From UBA9676 sp963741615 (GTDB taxonomy: Bacteria > Actinomycetota > Actinomycetes > Streptosporangiales > Streptosporangiaceae), in contig CAVUIU010000006.1 in NCBI GenBank assembly GCA_963741615.1, positions 167,960-231,959 on the forward strand: a DNA stretch of 64,000 nt, given 5' to 3'. A model generated the notes under the pieces. That model saw only the letters and a list, made by a program, of their open reading frames with translations. It made no database searches and was not told the origin of the DNA. This document shows, one piece after another, positions 1 to 7,713 of the stretch. Positions within the stretch are counted from its first letter, which is position 1; each line of letters starts with the position of its first letter. Position numbers and translations under genes: made by a program.

Positions 1-343
1 TGGCCCTGGCCATCGCCTCGATGCGGTCCTGGCCGAAGGTGCGCCACACGATGGCGGCGACCTGCCGTTCCAGGACGCGCGCGGTGTCCCCGATCGGCTC
101 GCCCCGGCCCAGCTGGGACGCCTGCGCGTCGATGACCAGCGGCTGGCCGCCCAGTTCGGCGATGCCGACCGCGAACGACACCCGGGTCCGGGTGGAAGGC
201 TTGTCGAACAGGACCGCGACCGTGCGGGGCCCGGCCAGCGGCCGGTGACCGAAGCGGTCAGCCTTCATGGCATCGGCCAGATCCAGTACTTCGGCCTGCT
301 CGGCGGGGGTCAGATCGTCGTCGCGGAGGAAATGACGCGGCAT
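1..343 (-). CDS. argF: Ornithine carbamoyltransferase, N-terminal part (cut by window edge)
   Basis: Transfers the carbamoyl group of carbamoyl phosphate to ornithine to give citrulline, a cytoplasmic step of arginine synthesis. The visible 114 codons begin MPRHFLRDDDLTPAEQAEVL and carry the carbamoyl-phosphate motif STRTR at about residues 51-55, then the conserved stretch that includes GGQPLVI. The remaining two thirds lie outside the window. Its ATG shares one base with the argD stop (TAATG), so it is translationally coupled as the last visible gene of the argCJBDF operon. The STRTR motif fits the family. Because it sits in an arg operon, ornithine rather than aspartate is the expected substrate. 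Confidence 0.95.
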   Translation of the reverse strand, partial: MPRHFLRDDDLTPAEQAEVLDLADAMKADRFGHRPLAGPRTVAVLFDKPSTRTRVSFAVGIAELGGQPLVIDAQASQLGRGEPIGDTARVLERQVAAIVWRTFGQDRIEAMARA

Positions 344-1590
344 TAGGGCTCCTGGATGGTGGGTGTCGTGGTCAGCGCCGGGCCGGCGGCGCTGCCGGGG
401 TCCGCCTGCGCCACCCGGTCAAGGATGGCGGGCAGGGCGGAGAGGAACTCCTCCGCCTGATCGGCGCGAAGGATGAGCGGCGGGGCGAGCCGGATCGCGT
501 CCGGCTGCACGGCGTTCACGAGGAAACCGGCCTGGCGGCAGGCGGACTCGACCGTGGCCGCCACCGGCGCGGCCAGCAGGGCGGCGAGCCACAGGCCCTG
601 CCCCCTCACCCCGCCGAGCAGCGGATGCCCGGCCGCGGCGAGGCCCGACACGAGCCGGTCACCGGTGGCTGCCGCCCGGGCGAGCAGGCCGTCGGACTCG
701 ATCGTGGTGAGCACGGCGAGCGCCGCGGCGCATGCCACCGGGTTGCCGCCGAACGTGCTGCCGTGGTCGCCCTTGCGCAGCGCCGCGCCGGCCTCACCGA
801 GCCCGATGCAGGCGCCGATCGGCAGCCCGCCGCCCAGGCCCTTGGCCAGGGTGAGCACGTCCGGCACCACCCCGTCCGCCTGGTGGGCGAACCAGCCGCC
901 GGTGCGGCCGATCCCACTCTGGATCTCGTCGATCACCAGCAGCGCGCCGGCCGCGTCACACGCCCGCCGGGCCGCGCTCAGGTAACCGGCTGGCGCCGGC
1001 ACCACCCCGGCCTCGCCCTGGCAGGGCTCGATGAACAAGGCCGCGCAGTCTTGCCGGACGGTTTCCGCGAGCGCGCCGGCGTCCCCGTAGGGGACGAATC
1101 GGACCTCGACCCCGAAGGGGCCAAACGGCTGGCGTATCGACTCTTTGCCGGTCAGCGCGAGCGAGCCCATGGTCCGGCCGTGAAAACCGCCCTCGGCGGC
1201 GACGATGACCGGGCGGGACGGGCCCTGGTAGCGGCGGACCAGCTTGAGCGCCGCCTCGTTGGCCTCGGTGCCCGAGTTGGTGAAGAACACCCGGCCATCG
1301 GCACCCAGCAGGGCCAGGAGGCGCTCGGCGAGCGCGATCTCGCCCTCATGGGCGAACAGGTTGGAGGTGTGGGCGATGGCGCGCACCTGGCGGGTGACCG
1401 CGTCGACGATCGCCGGGTGGGCGTGACCCAGCGAGCTGACCGCGATGCCGGCGATGAGGTCGGTGTACACCCGGCCGTCGGCGTCCCACACCCGGCAGCC
1501 CTCCCCGCGCACGAGCGCCACCGGCGGCACGCCGTACGTGCCCATGATCGCGGCCTCGAACCGCGCCTGGAGTTGCTGGGTAGCGCTCAT
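343..1590 (-). CDS. argD: Acetylornithine aminotransferase
   Basis: PLP-dependent class III aminotransferase that converts N-acetylglutamate semialdehyde to N-acetylornithine in the cytoplasm. It is 415 aa, a usual length. The sequence shows the cofactor-phosphate motif NSGTEANE (about residues 105-112), the cofactor-binding VIDEIQ (about 219-224), and the PLP lysine in TLAKGLGGG (about K250). I place the start at the ATG giving MSATQQLQ. A further ATG lies in frame 19 codons upstream, but its extra residues do not look like family sequence. The gene overlaps argF by one base and is separated from argB by 73 bp. It could also accept succinyldiaminopimelate, as ArgD of other bacteria does. Confidence 0.95.
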   Translation of the reverse strand: MSATQQLQARFEAAIMGTYGVPPVALVRGEGCRVWDADGRVYTDLIAGIAVSSLGHAHPAIVDAVTRQVRAIAHTSNLFAHEGEIALAERLLALLGADGRVFFTNSGTEANEAALKLVRRYQGPSRPVIVAAEGGFHGRTMGSLALTGKESIRQPFGPFGVEVRFVPYGDAGALAETVRQDCAALFIEPCQGEAGVVPAPAGYLSAARRACDAAGALLVIDEIQSGIGRTGGWFAHQADGVVPDVLTLAKGLGGGLPIGACIGLGEAGAALRKGDHGSTFGGNPVACAAALAVLTTIESDGLLARAAATGDRLVSGLAAAGHPLLGGVRGQGLWLAALLAAPVAATVESACRQAGFLVNAVQPDAIRLAPPLILRADQAEEFLSALPAILDRVAQADPGSAAGPALTTTPTIQEP

Positions 1591-1663
1591 CCCGCCCCCG
1601 CAGACCGATAGCCCCATGATCGTGGTGCATTGGACGGGGGGTAGCACGCCTGATCAACCATGA

Positions 1664-2620
1664 TCATGGAAATCGTGCTCCGTCCGGGACGACCATGGTG
1701 CCGATGCCGGAGTCGGTGAAGATCTCCAGCAGCACCGAGTGCGGCAGGCGGCCGTCGATCACGTGCGCCTGCGGGACGCCACCACGCACGGCGCGCAGGC
1801 ACGCCTCCATCTTGGGGATCATGCCAGCGCTCAGGGTGGGCAGGAGTTGCTCCAGGTCAGCTGCGGCGAGCATGCTGATCACCTCGGCGCCCGGCTCAGC
1901 AGCTGGCGAAGAAGCGCCAGGCCAGTCGGCGTACAGGCCCTCGACGTCGGTGAGGACCACGAGCTTGGCGGCACCCAGCGCGACCGCCAGGGCGGCGGCG
2001 GCGGTGTCGGCGTTGACGTTGTAGATCTCGCCGCCGACGCCGCGGGCGACGCTGGACACGACCGGCACCCGGCCGTCGGCGAGCAGGACCCGCAGTGCCG
2101 CCGGATCGACGCTGTCGATCTCGCCGACCAGCCCGATGTCGACGAACGCCCCGTCCACCAGCGCCCCGCGGCGGCTGGCGGTGAACAGGTTGGCGTCCTC
2201 ACCCGACATGCCCACCGCGAACGGGCCATGCCGGTTGATCAGCCCGACCACGTCCCGGTTGACCTGGCCCGTGAGCACCATCCGGACCACATCCATCATC
2301 TCCGGTGTGGTCACCCGCAGCCCGGCCGCGAACGTGCTGGCCACGCCGAGCCGTTCCAGGTGCGCGGAGATCTGCGGGCCGCCGCCGTGCACGACCACCG
2401 GGCGCAGCCCGGCATAGCGCAGGAAGACCACGTCCTGGGCGAAGGCGACCCGCAAGGCCTCGTCGGTCATGGCGTGGCCGCCGTACTTCATCACGACGGT
2501 CTGGCCGTGGAAGCGGTCCAGCCAGGGCAGGGCCTCGATCAGCGTGCCGGCTTTGGCCAGGGCCGCCGCCGCGTCGGAGCGCTGCCCGGCGGGCGTCCTG
2601 CCGTCGATTGTCTCCGTCAT
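1664..2620 (-). CDS. argB: Acetylglutamate kinase
   Basis: Phosphorylates N-acetylglutamate, the second step of the acetylated arginine pathway. The 318-aa protein has the amino-acid-kinase fold signature: VVMKYGGHAM near residue 45, the glycine-rich VVHGGGPQI near 75, and a C-terminal nucleotide-binding part with VVLTDVEGLY. It starts at ATG and overlaps the argJ stop by 4 bases (ATGA), which implies translational coupling. In actinobacteria and other bacteria using the cyclic ArgJ route, this enzyme is commonly the arginine-feedback-controlled step. Whether that holds here cannot be read directly. Confidence 0.96.
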   Translation of the reverse strand: MTETIDGRTPAGQRSDAAAALAKAGTLIEALPWLDRFHGQTVVMKYGGHAMTDEALRVAFAQDVVFLRYAGLRPVVVHGGGPQISAHLERLGVASTFAAGLRVTTPEMMDVVRMVLTGQVNRDVVGLINRHGPFAVGMSGEDANLFTASRRGALVDGAFVDIGLVGEIDSVDPAALRVLLADGRVPVVSSVARGVGGEIYNVNADTAAAALAVALGAAKLVVLTDVEGLYADWPGASSPAAEPGAEVISMLAAADLEQLLPTLSAGMIPKMEACLRAVRGGVPQAHVIDGRLPHSVLLEIFTDSGIGTMVVPDGARFP

Positions 2621-3768
2621 GTCGAATAGGCCGAGTTCTCGTGGACGTAGGCGGCGGTCAGGTCGGTGGTACGGATGGTGGCCGCGTGCGGCCCGGCGGC
2701 CAGGTCGATGGTGATCGTCACATCCCGTGGCCGCAGGTCAACCTTGGACCTGTCGTCTCCGGCGCAGCCGTTGCGGCAGACCCAGACCCCGTTGATCGCG
2801 ACGCTGAGCCGCTCCGGCTCGAACTCGGCGCTGGTGGTGCCCACGGCGGACAGCACCCTCCCCCAGTTCGGGTCTTCGCCGCCGATGGCGCACTTGACCA
2901 GCGAAGACCGGGCCACCGCCCGGCCGGTCACCAGGGCGTCGTCCTCGCTCGCGGCCCCGACCACCTCGATCGCAATCGCCTTGCTCGCCCCTTCGGCGTC
3001 TGCCTGCAACTGCCGGGCGAGGTCGGCACAGACCTCGGTGAGGACGCGGGTGAAGCCGCCGGGCGCCGGGCGGACGCCAGCCGCACCGCTGGCCAGCAGC
3101 AGCACGGTGTCGTTGGTGGACATGCAGCCGTCGGTGTCGAGCCGGTCGAACGTGACCCGTGACGCGGCGCGGAGGGCCGCGTCAAGGGCGGCCGGGTCGA
3201 GGTCGGCGTCGGTGGTGAGGACACAGAGCATGGTGGCGAGCGCGGGCGCGATCATGCCCGCGCCCTTGGCCATGCCCCCGATCGTGTAACCGTCGGCGCG
3301 CTGGAAGGCGATCTTGGCAACGGTGTCAGTGGTCCTGATGGCGTCGGCGGCCGCCAGGCCGCCGACGCGGGAGGCCTCGCCGACCGCCGCGTCCGCCCCG
3401 GCCAGCAGCCGGTCCATCGGCAGGCGCTCGCCGATCAGCCCGGTCGAGCAGATCGCCATCTCGCCCGCGGAGTCTGCCAGCGCGGCCGCGAGGTGCTCGG
3501 CGCTGGTGTGGGTGTCGGTGAAGCCGGACGGGCCGGTGCAGGCGTTCGCCCCGCCCGAGTTCAGCAGGACTGCCCGCACCCGCCCACCACGGGTGACCTG
3601 CTGCGTCCACTGCACCGGTGCGGCCTTCACCCGGTTGGCGGTGAACAGGCCGGCGGCGGCGCGGGATGGCCCGTCGTTGACGACCACCGCCACATCGCGG
3701 GCGCCCGACGGCTTGAGACCGGCGGCCACCCCCGCCGCGCGGAATCCCAGTGGCGCGGTGACGCTCAT
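2617..3768 (-). CDS. argJ: Bifunctional ornithine acetyltransferase / N-acetylglutamate synthase
   Basis: Recycles the acetyl group from N-acetylornithine to glutamate and may also make N-acetylglutamate from acetyl-CoA. The 383-aa precursor shows the self-cleavage region KGAGMIAPALATML near residues 170-185. The threonine in ATML is the expected N-terminal nucleophile of the beta chain after autoproteolysis. The protein starts MSVTAPLGFRAAGVAAGLK, typical of the family, and ends in NSAYST. It overlaps argB by 4 bases and follows argC after 37 bp. Presence of argJ means the pathway is the cyclic one; no argE is seen in the window. Confidence 0.96.
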   Translation of the reverse strand: MSVTAPLGFRAAGVAAGLKPSGARDVAVVVNDGPSRAAAGLFTANRVKAAPVQWTQQVTRGGRVRAVLLNSGGANACTGPSGFTDTHTSAEHLAAALADSAGEMAICSTGLIGERLPMDRLLAGADAAVGEASRVGGLAAADAIRTTDTVAKIAFQRADGYTIGGMAKGAGMIAPALATMLCVLTTDADLDPAALDAALRAASRVTFDRLDTDGCMSTNDTVLLLASGAAGVRPAPGGFTRVLTEVCADLARQLQADAEGASKAIAIEVVGAASEDDALVTGRAVARSSLVKCAIGGEDPNWGRVLSAVGTTSAEFEPERLSVAINGVWVCRNGCAGDDRSKVDLRPRDVTITIDLAAGPHAATIRTTDLTAAYVHENSAYST

Positions 3769-3805
3769 CTATCTCCCTTCCTCGCGGGCGCTTCGCTCGC
3801 CGGTG

Positions 3806-4885
3806 TCATGGCGCGACTCCCTGCGCGGTCAGGCCCGCCGTCTCCGGCAGGCCGAGCATGAGGTTGGCAGCCTGTACGGCCTGCCCGGCGGCGCCCTTAC
3901 CCAGGTTGTCAAGCGCGGCGACCACGACGGCGCGCCCGGCGTGGGTGTCGGCGGCTATCTGCAGGTGCACCGCGTTCGATCCCACCGTCGCGCCGGTGAC
4001 CGGCCAGCGCCCCTCCGGTAGCACGTGGACGAATGGCTCGCCGGCGTAGGCACTGGCCAGCGCGTCCCGCAGGGCCGGCGTGCCAGCCGCCGTACCAGCC
4101 GCCGTGCCGGTCAGCCGGGCGGTGCAGGTGGCGAGGATGCCTCGCGGCATCGGGGCCAGCATCGGCGTGAAGGAGACGGCGGGCTGGACGATGTCCGCGA
4201 TCGCCTGGCCGCTGGGCCTGCCGCCTGCCGCCTCCGCCAGTGCCTGCTCGATCTCGGGTGTGTGCCGGTGCGTCCCGCCGACCTGGTAGGCGGAGACCGC
4301 GCCCATCACCTCGGTCGCGAGCAACGCTGCCGACGCCGAACGGCCGGCACCGGAGGTGCCTGAGGCCGCGACGATCACGATGTCTCCCGGCTCGGCCAGG
4401 CCAGCGGCGAGCAGCGGGGCGAGCGCCACGATCGCCGCTGTGGCATAGCAGCCAGGCGAGGCGACCCGGCGAGCGGCCCTGATCGCGTCCCGCGCACCGG
4501 GAAGTTCGGGCAGCCCGTAGGTCCAGTGCCCGGCGTGGCTGGTCCGGTAGTAGGTGGCCCACGCCCCCGGGTCGGCGAGGCGGTAGCTCGCACTGAGATC
4601 GACGACCGCGACATGCCCGGGCATTGCCGAGGCAAGGGCTGCCGACTCTTCATGCGGCAGGGCCAGGAATACCAGGTCCGCCCCTGCCAGCAGCCGGGGG
4701 TCGGCCCGGTCGAAGGTGCGGCCGGCCAGGGCCGGCAGATGCGGGTGAACGTCGGTCACCGGAGTTCCGGCGCTCGCACCCGCGCTTACCGGGCCGATTT
4801 CCAGGTCGGGGTGGCCTGAGATCAGACGCAGGAGCTCACCGCCGGCGTACCCGCTGGCACCCGCGACCGCCACCCGGACTCCCAC
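3806..4885 (-). CDS. argC: N-acetyl-gamma-glutamyl-phosphate reductase
   Basis: NADPH-dependent reduction of N-acetylglutamyl phosphate to the semialdehyde, the first gene of the arg operon. The 359-aa protein has the Rossmann start VAVAGASGYAGGELLRL (residues about 5-21) and the catalytic cysteine in SPGCYATA (about residue 150). The start codon is GTG. The leader upstream carries an ARG-box promoter about 80 bp away. All five visible arg genes are read from this point with overlaps or short gaps. Confidence 0.96.
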   Translation of the reverse strand: MGVRVAVAGASGYAGGELLRLISGHPDLEIGPVSAGASAGTPVTDVHPHLPALAGRTFDRADPRLLAGADLVFLALPHEESAALASAMPGHVAVVDLSASYRLADPGAWATYYRTSHAGHWTYGLPELPGARDAIRAARRVASPGCYATAAIVALAPLLAAGLAEPGDIVIVAASGTSGAGRSASAALLATEVMGAVSAYQVGGTHRHTPEIEQALAEAAGGRPSGQAIADIVQPAVSFTPMLAPMPRGILATCTARLTGTAAGTAAGTPALRDALASAYAGEPFVHVLPEGRWPVTGATVGSNAVHLQIAADTHAGRAVVVAALDNLGKGAAGQAVQAANLMLGLPETAGLTAQGVAP

Positions 4886-4961
4886 GCGCCCTCCCAGAAG
4901 GCCTCACCGCCGGGCACGGCCGCCCTCGCGGACCGCGGCCGCCCTCGCGAATCTCTGTAAG

Positions 4962-4991
4962 ATTATGCATGATGATGATTATTTATGCAAA
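4962..4991 (-). promoter_or_regulatory. argC promoter overlapped by ARG boxes (ArgR operator)
   Basis: Read on the minus strand there is a -35-like TTGCAT (4990-4985), a 17-base spacer and a -10-like CATAAT (4967-4962). The same bases contain two ARG-box-like half-site pairs, TTGCATAAAT and ATGCATAAT, in an otherwise very G+C-rich leader. ArgR hexamers of bacteria bind AT-rich 18-bp boxes of this kind, so repression by arginine through promoter occlusion is likely. argR itself is not in the window. Confidence 0.75.
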
Positions 4992-5206
4992 CTACGTTTC
5001 GGGCTGAGAGGTCACGGGCAGGGTCCACATCCACGACCGGTCACGCCGCGTCATCCAGGGTGCGGCCGGGACGGCCGGGATAAGGGTGACCAGGGGCCGC
5101 GGACGCCTTTCGGGGGCGCGTCCGCGGCACAGGCCGCCAGGGCAGGGCTGCGCGGCACAGGGCATGCGGCACAGGGCATGATGAAGGGCGCGGAAAGGAG
5201 GCCCCC

Positions 5207-5653
5207 ATGCCGTGTCGGTCCTCGTGGCCCGTTGCCGCTCCGGTTCTCGCGGCACTGGCCCTTGGCATGGCGGCCGGCTGCAGTGCCGTCAGCGGCGCCA
5301 CGCCGGCCGGGACGGGGACGACTGCTGCGGGGCGGGCCGGTGCTGTCTCCGCCATGACCGGGTGCGGCACTTCCCATACGGCCGCGGGGGTCCCGGTAGA
5401 GGTCGAGATCGAGCACGGCCCGGTGCCGTGCACGGCCGCACTGGCGGTGGAACGGGATTATGCGCGCGCCCTCGCCTCAGGCAAGGTGCGGGGCAACGGG
5501 GGCGGCGCGCCGGTGACGGTCAGGGGATGGGTCTGCAAGGGTTTCACCACTCCGGAAGTACTGGCCACCGGGCATACATCCGCCTGCCGGAAGGGGACCA
5601 CCCAGATCCTGGCGGTGCTGAAGATGCCGGCCACATCGACACCCTCGTCCTGA
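5207..5653 (+). CDS. Small secreted lipoprotein, function unknown
   Basis: A 148-aa protein with an export signal: MPCRSS, a hydrophobic run of about 18 residues, then a lipobox-like MAAGC with the cysteine at about residue 25. A Ser/Thr/Gly/Ala-rich linker follows. The rest holds four more cysteines (in CGTSH, VPCTAA, WVCKGF and SACRKG), which suggests disulphides outside the cell. The start is supported by AAAGGAG six bases before the ATG. It runs toward the diguanylate cyclase gene. I recognise no named family; the -3 residue of the lipobox is alanine rather than leucine, so a cleaved secreted form is possible. Confidence 0.6.
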   Translation: MPCRSSWPVAAPVLAALALGMAAGCSAVSGATPAGTGTTAAGRAGAVSAMTGCGTSHTAAGVPVEVEIEHGPVPCTAALAVERDYARALASGKVRGNGGGAPVTVRGWVCKGFTTPEVLATGHTSACRKGTTQILAVLKMPATSTPSS

Positions 5654-5694
5654 CCGGGTGTGTTCCGGCCCGCGCGCACGGGTGCCGCTGCTAC

Positions 5695-5766
5695 GGTCAC
5701 CTGATCGAGCACGGTCACCCGATCGAGCACGGTCACCTGATCGAGCACGGTCACCGGGTCAAGCTG
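5695..5766. repeat. Four tandem 18-bp repeats between convergent genes
   Basis: Four head-to-tail copies of an 18-bp unit, GGTCACCTGATCGAGCAC, at 5695, 5713, 5731 and 5749. Copy 2 differs by one base and copy 4 is degenerate. They fill the gap between the lipoprotein stop and the diguanylate cyclase stop, and the last copy overlaps that stop codon. A slippage-prone minisatellite is the simplest reading; a protein-binding array is possible. Confidence 0.85.
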
Positions 5767-7087
5767 GTTCGAGCCGGGACGTCGCCGTGTGCGTGGTCAC
5801 CACGGCATTTTCCGTGACCACGCACACCTGGTCGCGCCCGGCCCGTTTCGCCTGGTAGAGCGCACGGTCCGCGGCGGCAAGGAGGTCTGTGATCTGGCTC
5901 CCTCTGCTGGTGTCCCAGTGCGTGCCAAGCGCGGCCACGCCCATGGACACGGTTACCTGGACATGTCCTCCGTCCGGCAGCTCGCCCACGTCGAGCGCCG
6001 TGGTGGCCACGTGCTCACGGATACGTTCGGCGATGCCGTAGGCGTCCAATGCCTTCGTGTGTGGCAGAAGGAGCGCGAACTCCTCGCCACCAAACCGGCC
6101 GACCAGGTCATATTCGCGCAGGAATATCCGGAAAGTCCGGGCAATTGCCTTGAGAGCCCGATCACCCGCCAGATGGCCGAAAGTGTCATTAACCCCTTTA
6201 AAATGATCGATGTCCACCAGCGCAAGGGCCAGCGGGGTGCGGGTCCGCACTGCCCGCGCCACCTCGACCGCCGCCTCCCGCTCCCAGGTGCCCGCGTTGA
6301 GCAAACCGGTTTTCGAATCGATGCGAGAGGCATTGACCAGCTGGTTATGCCGCAAGGAACGCTGCAGCAGCGTAACGAACGGAAGAGCGAATATCATGGT
6401 CAGTGCGCTGACGGAAATCGCGAAGGTCACCAGGACCGCCACGCACAGCTCAGTCACATCGTTCTGCGCGACCTCTCTGGTGAGGACGATTTCCCGGAGG
6501 CGCGCAGCGGGATCGGAGCCCTTGATGGCGGGGAGCAGGAGCCCGAGGTTCACAGCCCACTGGGCGGCAGCCGCCATCGCGACCGCCAGCACCCAGAACG
6601 GGCCATGAAGGATCGGCACGGTGGCCAGATCAGTGCCGGATCCCGCCGCGTGAAAGATCAGCGATGCCGCGCCGTAGGACAGTCCGACCACGGCGGTGGT
6701 GAACACCCTCCGGTGAAGCGGCAGCTTGCGGATTCGCAGCTGGGTGAGCGTTACCCGCAGGATGGGTACCGTCAGCGCGAAGATGGGCGCGAGCAAGATC
6801 GCGACCGGGATTTCCCATACGCCGTAGATGTGGCTGCTCAGGCCGGCGTCCTCGCCGGCCCGCCGGGTCATCTCGACGGTGGCCGCGTTGCACAGGAGCA
6901 GGGCGCCGAAAAGGATCAGATCGTGCTGGGAAACCGACACCGTGGCGCTGGCCACCGCCACGGCCGCGCCGTATGCGGCGACAACGACCACGATGTAGGC
7001 GACGAGCCATCGCGGGTACCCCCATACCGGCCACTTCTGGACCGCTCGCATTCCCTCGGCCGCGCGGCGACCAGGGCCGAGATGCAT
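5759..7087 (-). CDS. Membrane-anchored diguanylate cyclase (GGDEF)
   Basis: Predicted to make cyclic di-GMP from two GTP at the inner face of the membrane. The 442-aa protein has about six hydrophobic segments in residues 25-250, a hydrophobic sensor region I cannot assign to a named MASE type, then a GGDEF domain. The active-site loop reads GRFGGEEFALLLP, so the GG(E/D)EF signature is intact, and the metal-binding VDIDHFKGVND is present. An RxxD inhibitory site (REYD) lies exactly five residues before GGEEF, so product inhibition is expected. There is no EAL domain. GAGGAGGAG sits just before the ATG. Confidence 0.9.
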   Translation of the reverse strand: MHLGPGRRAAEGMRAVQKWPVWGYPRWLVAYIVVVVAAYGAAVAVASATVSVSQHDLILFGALLLCNAATVEMTRRAGEDAGLSSHIYGVWEIPVAILLAPIFALTVPILRVTLTQLRIRKLPLHRRVFTTAVVGLSYGAASLIFHAAGSGTDLATVPILHGPFWVLAVAMAAAAQWAVNLGLLLPAIKGSDPAARLREIVLTREVAQNDVTELCVAVLVTFAISVSALTMIFALPFVTLLQRSLRHNQLVNASRIDSKTGLLNAGTWEREAAVEVARAVRTRTPLALALVDIDHFKGVNDTFGHLAGDRALKAIARTFRIFLREYDLVGRFGGEEFALLLPHTKALDAYGIAERIREHVATTALDVGELPDGGHVQVTVSMGVAALGTHWDTSRGSQITDLLAAADRALYQAKRAGRDQVCVVTENAVVTTHTATSRLEPA

Positions 7088-7237
7088 GCACTCCTCCTCG
7101 GTGTGCGGGCGGGGGTCCGAGCGCAGATATCAACAGTAGCGCGGTGTAAGAGCAATGCCCCGTATTGTCACAGAAGCCATGCGCCCCCTGTCAAGCCCCC
7201 GTTACCGGGAACCCCAGGTTCAGCAGGTCAGTGGCCC

Positions 7238-7265
7238 GCAGAGGTCTCACCTGCAGAGGTCTCAC
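7238..7265. repeat. 13-bp direct repeat, possible operator
   Basis: GCAGAGGTCTCAC occurs at 7238-7250 and again at 7253-7265 with two bases between, a 15-bp period. It lies about 70 bp upstream of the promoter-like sequence of the micro-ORF array, a place where an activator could bind. No regulator can be named. Confidence 0.45.
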
Positions 7266-7335
7266 AGGGTACCCGCTGCGGCAAATCTCGCGGTGATTGC
7301 CCGGTATCACGACATTTCCGACACAGCGGCACATC

Positions 7336-7364
7336 TTGCATGCCACGGTGAGACATGTTGTATA
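7336..7364 (+). promoter_or_regulatory. Possible promoter of the micro-ORF array
   Basis: TTGCAT at 7336-7341, a 17-base spacer and TGTATA at 7359-7364. Transcription from here would start about 30 bases before the first micro-ORF and give a short leader holding its ribosome binding site. The -10 match is modest. Confidence 0.4.
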
Positions 7365-7402
7365 CCGCGAGGCCGCCAGAGAACAGGATGGAGGCACTAT
7401 CC

Positions 7403-7426
7403 ATGAACGGTCACGGCTGGGGATGA
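7403..7426 (+). CDS. Micro-ORF 1, heptapeptide MNGHGWG
   Basis: Seven codons ending in TGA. GGAGG lies at 7390-7394, eight bases before the ATG. It is the first unit and its ribosome binding site is slightly different from the other three. No known leader peptide matches. Whether it is translated is untested. Confidence 0.45.
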   Translation: MNGHGWG

Positions 7427-7475
7427 TCACCACCCACCGCCAGCGCGCCGCCCGCACCGGAAGGAGGCACCATCC

Positions 7476-7499
7476 ATGAACGGTCACGGCTGGGGATAA
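7476..7499 (+). CDS. Micro-ORF 2, heptapeptide MNGHGWG
   Basis: Same peptide as unit 1, with AAGGAGG at 7461-7467 and an eight-base spacer. The stop is TAA instead of TGA, a change that keeps the ORF closed at the same place. Confidence 0.45.
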   Translation: MNGHGWG

Positions 7500-7545
7500 C
7501 CACGCACCGCCAGCGCGCCGCCCGCACCGGAAGGAGGCACCGCCC

Positions 7546-7569
7546 ATGAACGGTCACGGCTGGGGATGA
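7546..7569 (+). CDS. Micro-ORF 3, heptapeptide MNGHGWG
   Basis: Same peptide, with AAGGAGG at 7531-7537 and an eight-base spacer. The ORF is identical to unit 1 at every base although the flanking DNA differs. Confidence 0.45.
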   Translation: MNGHGWG

Positions 7570-7619
7570 CCACCACCCACCATCCAGCGCACGGCCGCAC
7601 CCGGAAGGAGGCACCGCCC

Positions 7620-7643
7620 ATGAACGGTCACGGCTGGGGCTGA
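7620..7643 (+). CDS. Micro-ORF 4, heptapeptide MNGHGWG
   Basis: Same peptide, with AAGGAGG at 7605-7611 and an eight-base spacer. The last glycine codon is GGC rather than GGA, a silent change. A hairpin follows 25 bp downstream. Confidence 0.45.
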   Translation: MNGHGWG

Positions 7644-7668
7644 ACGCCCATCTGCGATCCCGGGCCCG

Positions 7669-7690
7669 GGCTCACTGCTGACGGTGAGCC
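7669..7690. terminator. Hairpin between micro-ORF array and MFS gene
   Basis: GGCTCAC (7669-7675) pairs with GTGAGCC (7684-7690) around an eight-base loop. It stands between the end of the array and the 3' end of the oppositely oriented transporter gene and could end transcription from both. There is no clear U tract, as is usual in high-G+C actinobacteria. Confidence 0.5.
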
Positions 7691-7713
7691 TCCCCCGGCC
7701 CTGACAGGACGCG

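Larger units (their letters stand above)
7088..7386. other. Divergent intergenic region before the micro-ORF array
   Basis: About 300 bp between the diguanylate cyclase start and the first micro-ORF unit, with no convincing gene on either strand. It is less G+C-rich than its surroundings. It contains a 13-bp direct repeat and a promoter-like sequence reading toward the micro-ORFs, both listed separately. Confidence 0.6.
7387..7643 (+). repeat. Tandem array of four ~72-bp units, each an RBS plus a 7-codon ORF
   Basis: Four head-to-tail units with ATG codons at 7403, 7476, 7546 and 7620 (periods 73, 70 and 74 bp). Each has a purine-rich ribosome binding site (AAGGAGG in units 2-4, GGAGG in unit 1) exactly eight bases before the ATG, and each ATG opens the same peptide, MNGHGWG, followed by a stop. 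The 24-bp ORFs differ only at the last glycine wobble base (GGA or GGC) and the stop (TGA or TAA). The DNA between units has substitutions and small insertions or deletions. Confidence 0.9.

Noticed and set aside
1591..1647. Earlier ATG for argD
   Set aside because: The extra 19 residues (cysteine- and methionine-rich) are unlike the family, and the downstream ATG is the natural start.
4965..5357. Plus-strand frame through the argC leader
   Set aside because: It starts inside the ARG-box operator, has no ribosome binding site and overlaps the better supported lipoprotein gene in another frame.
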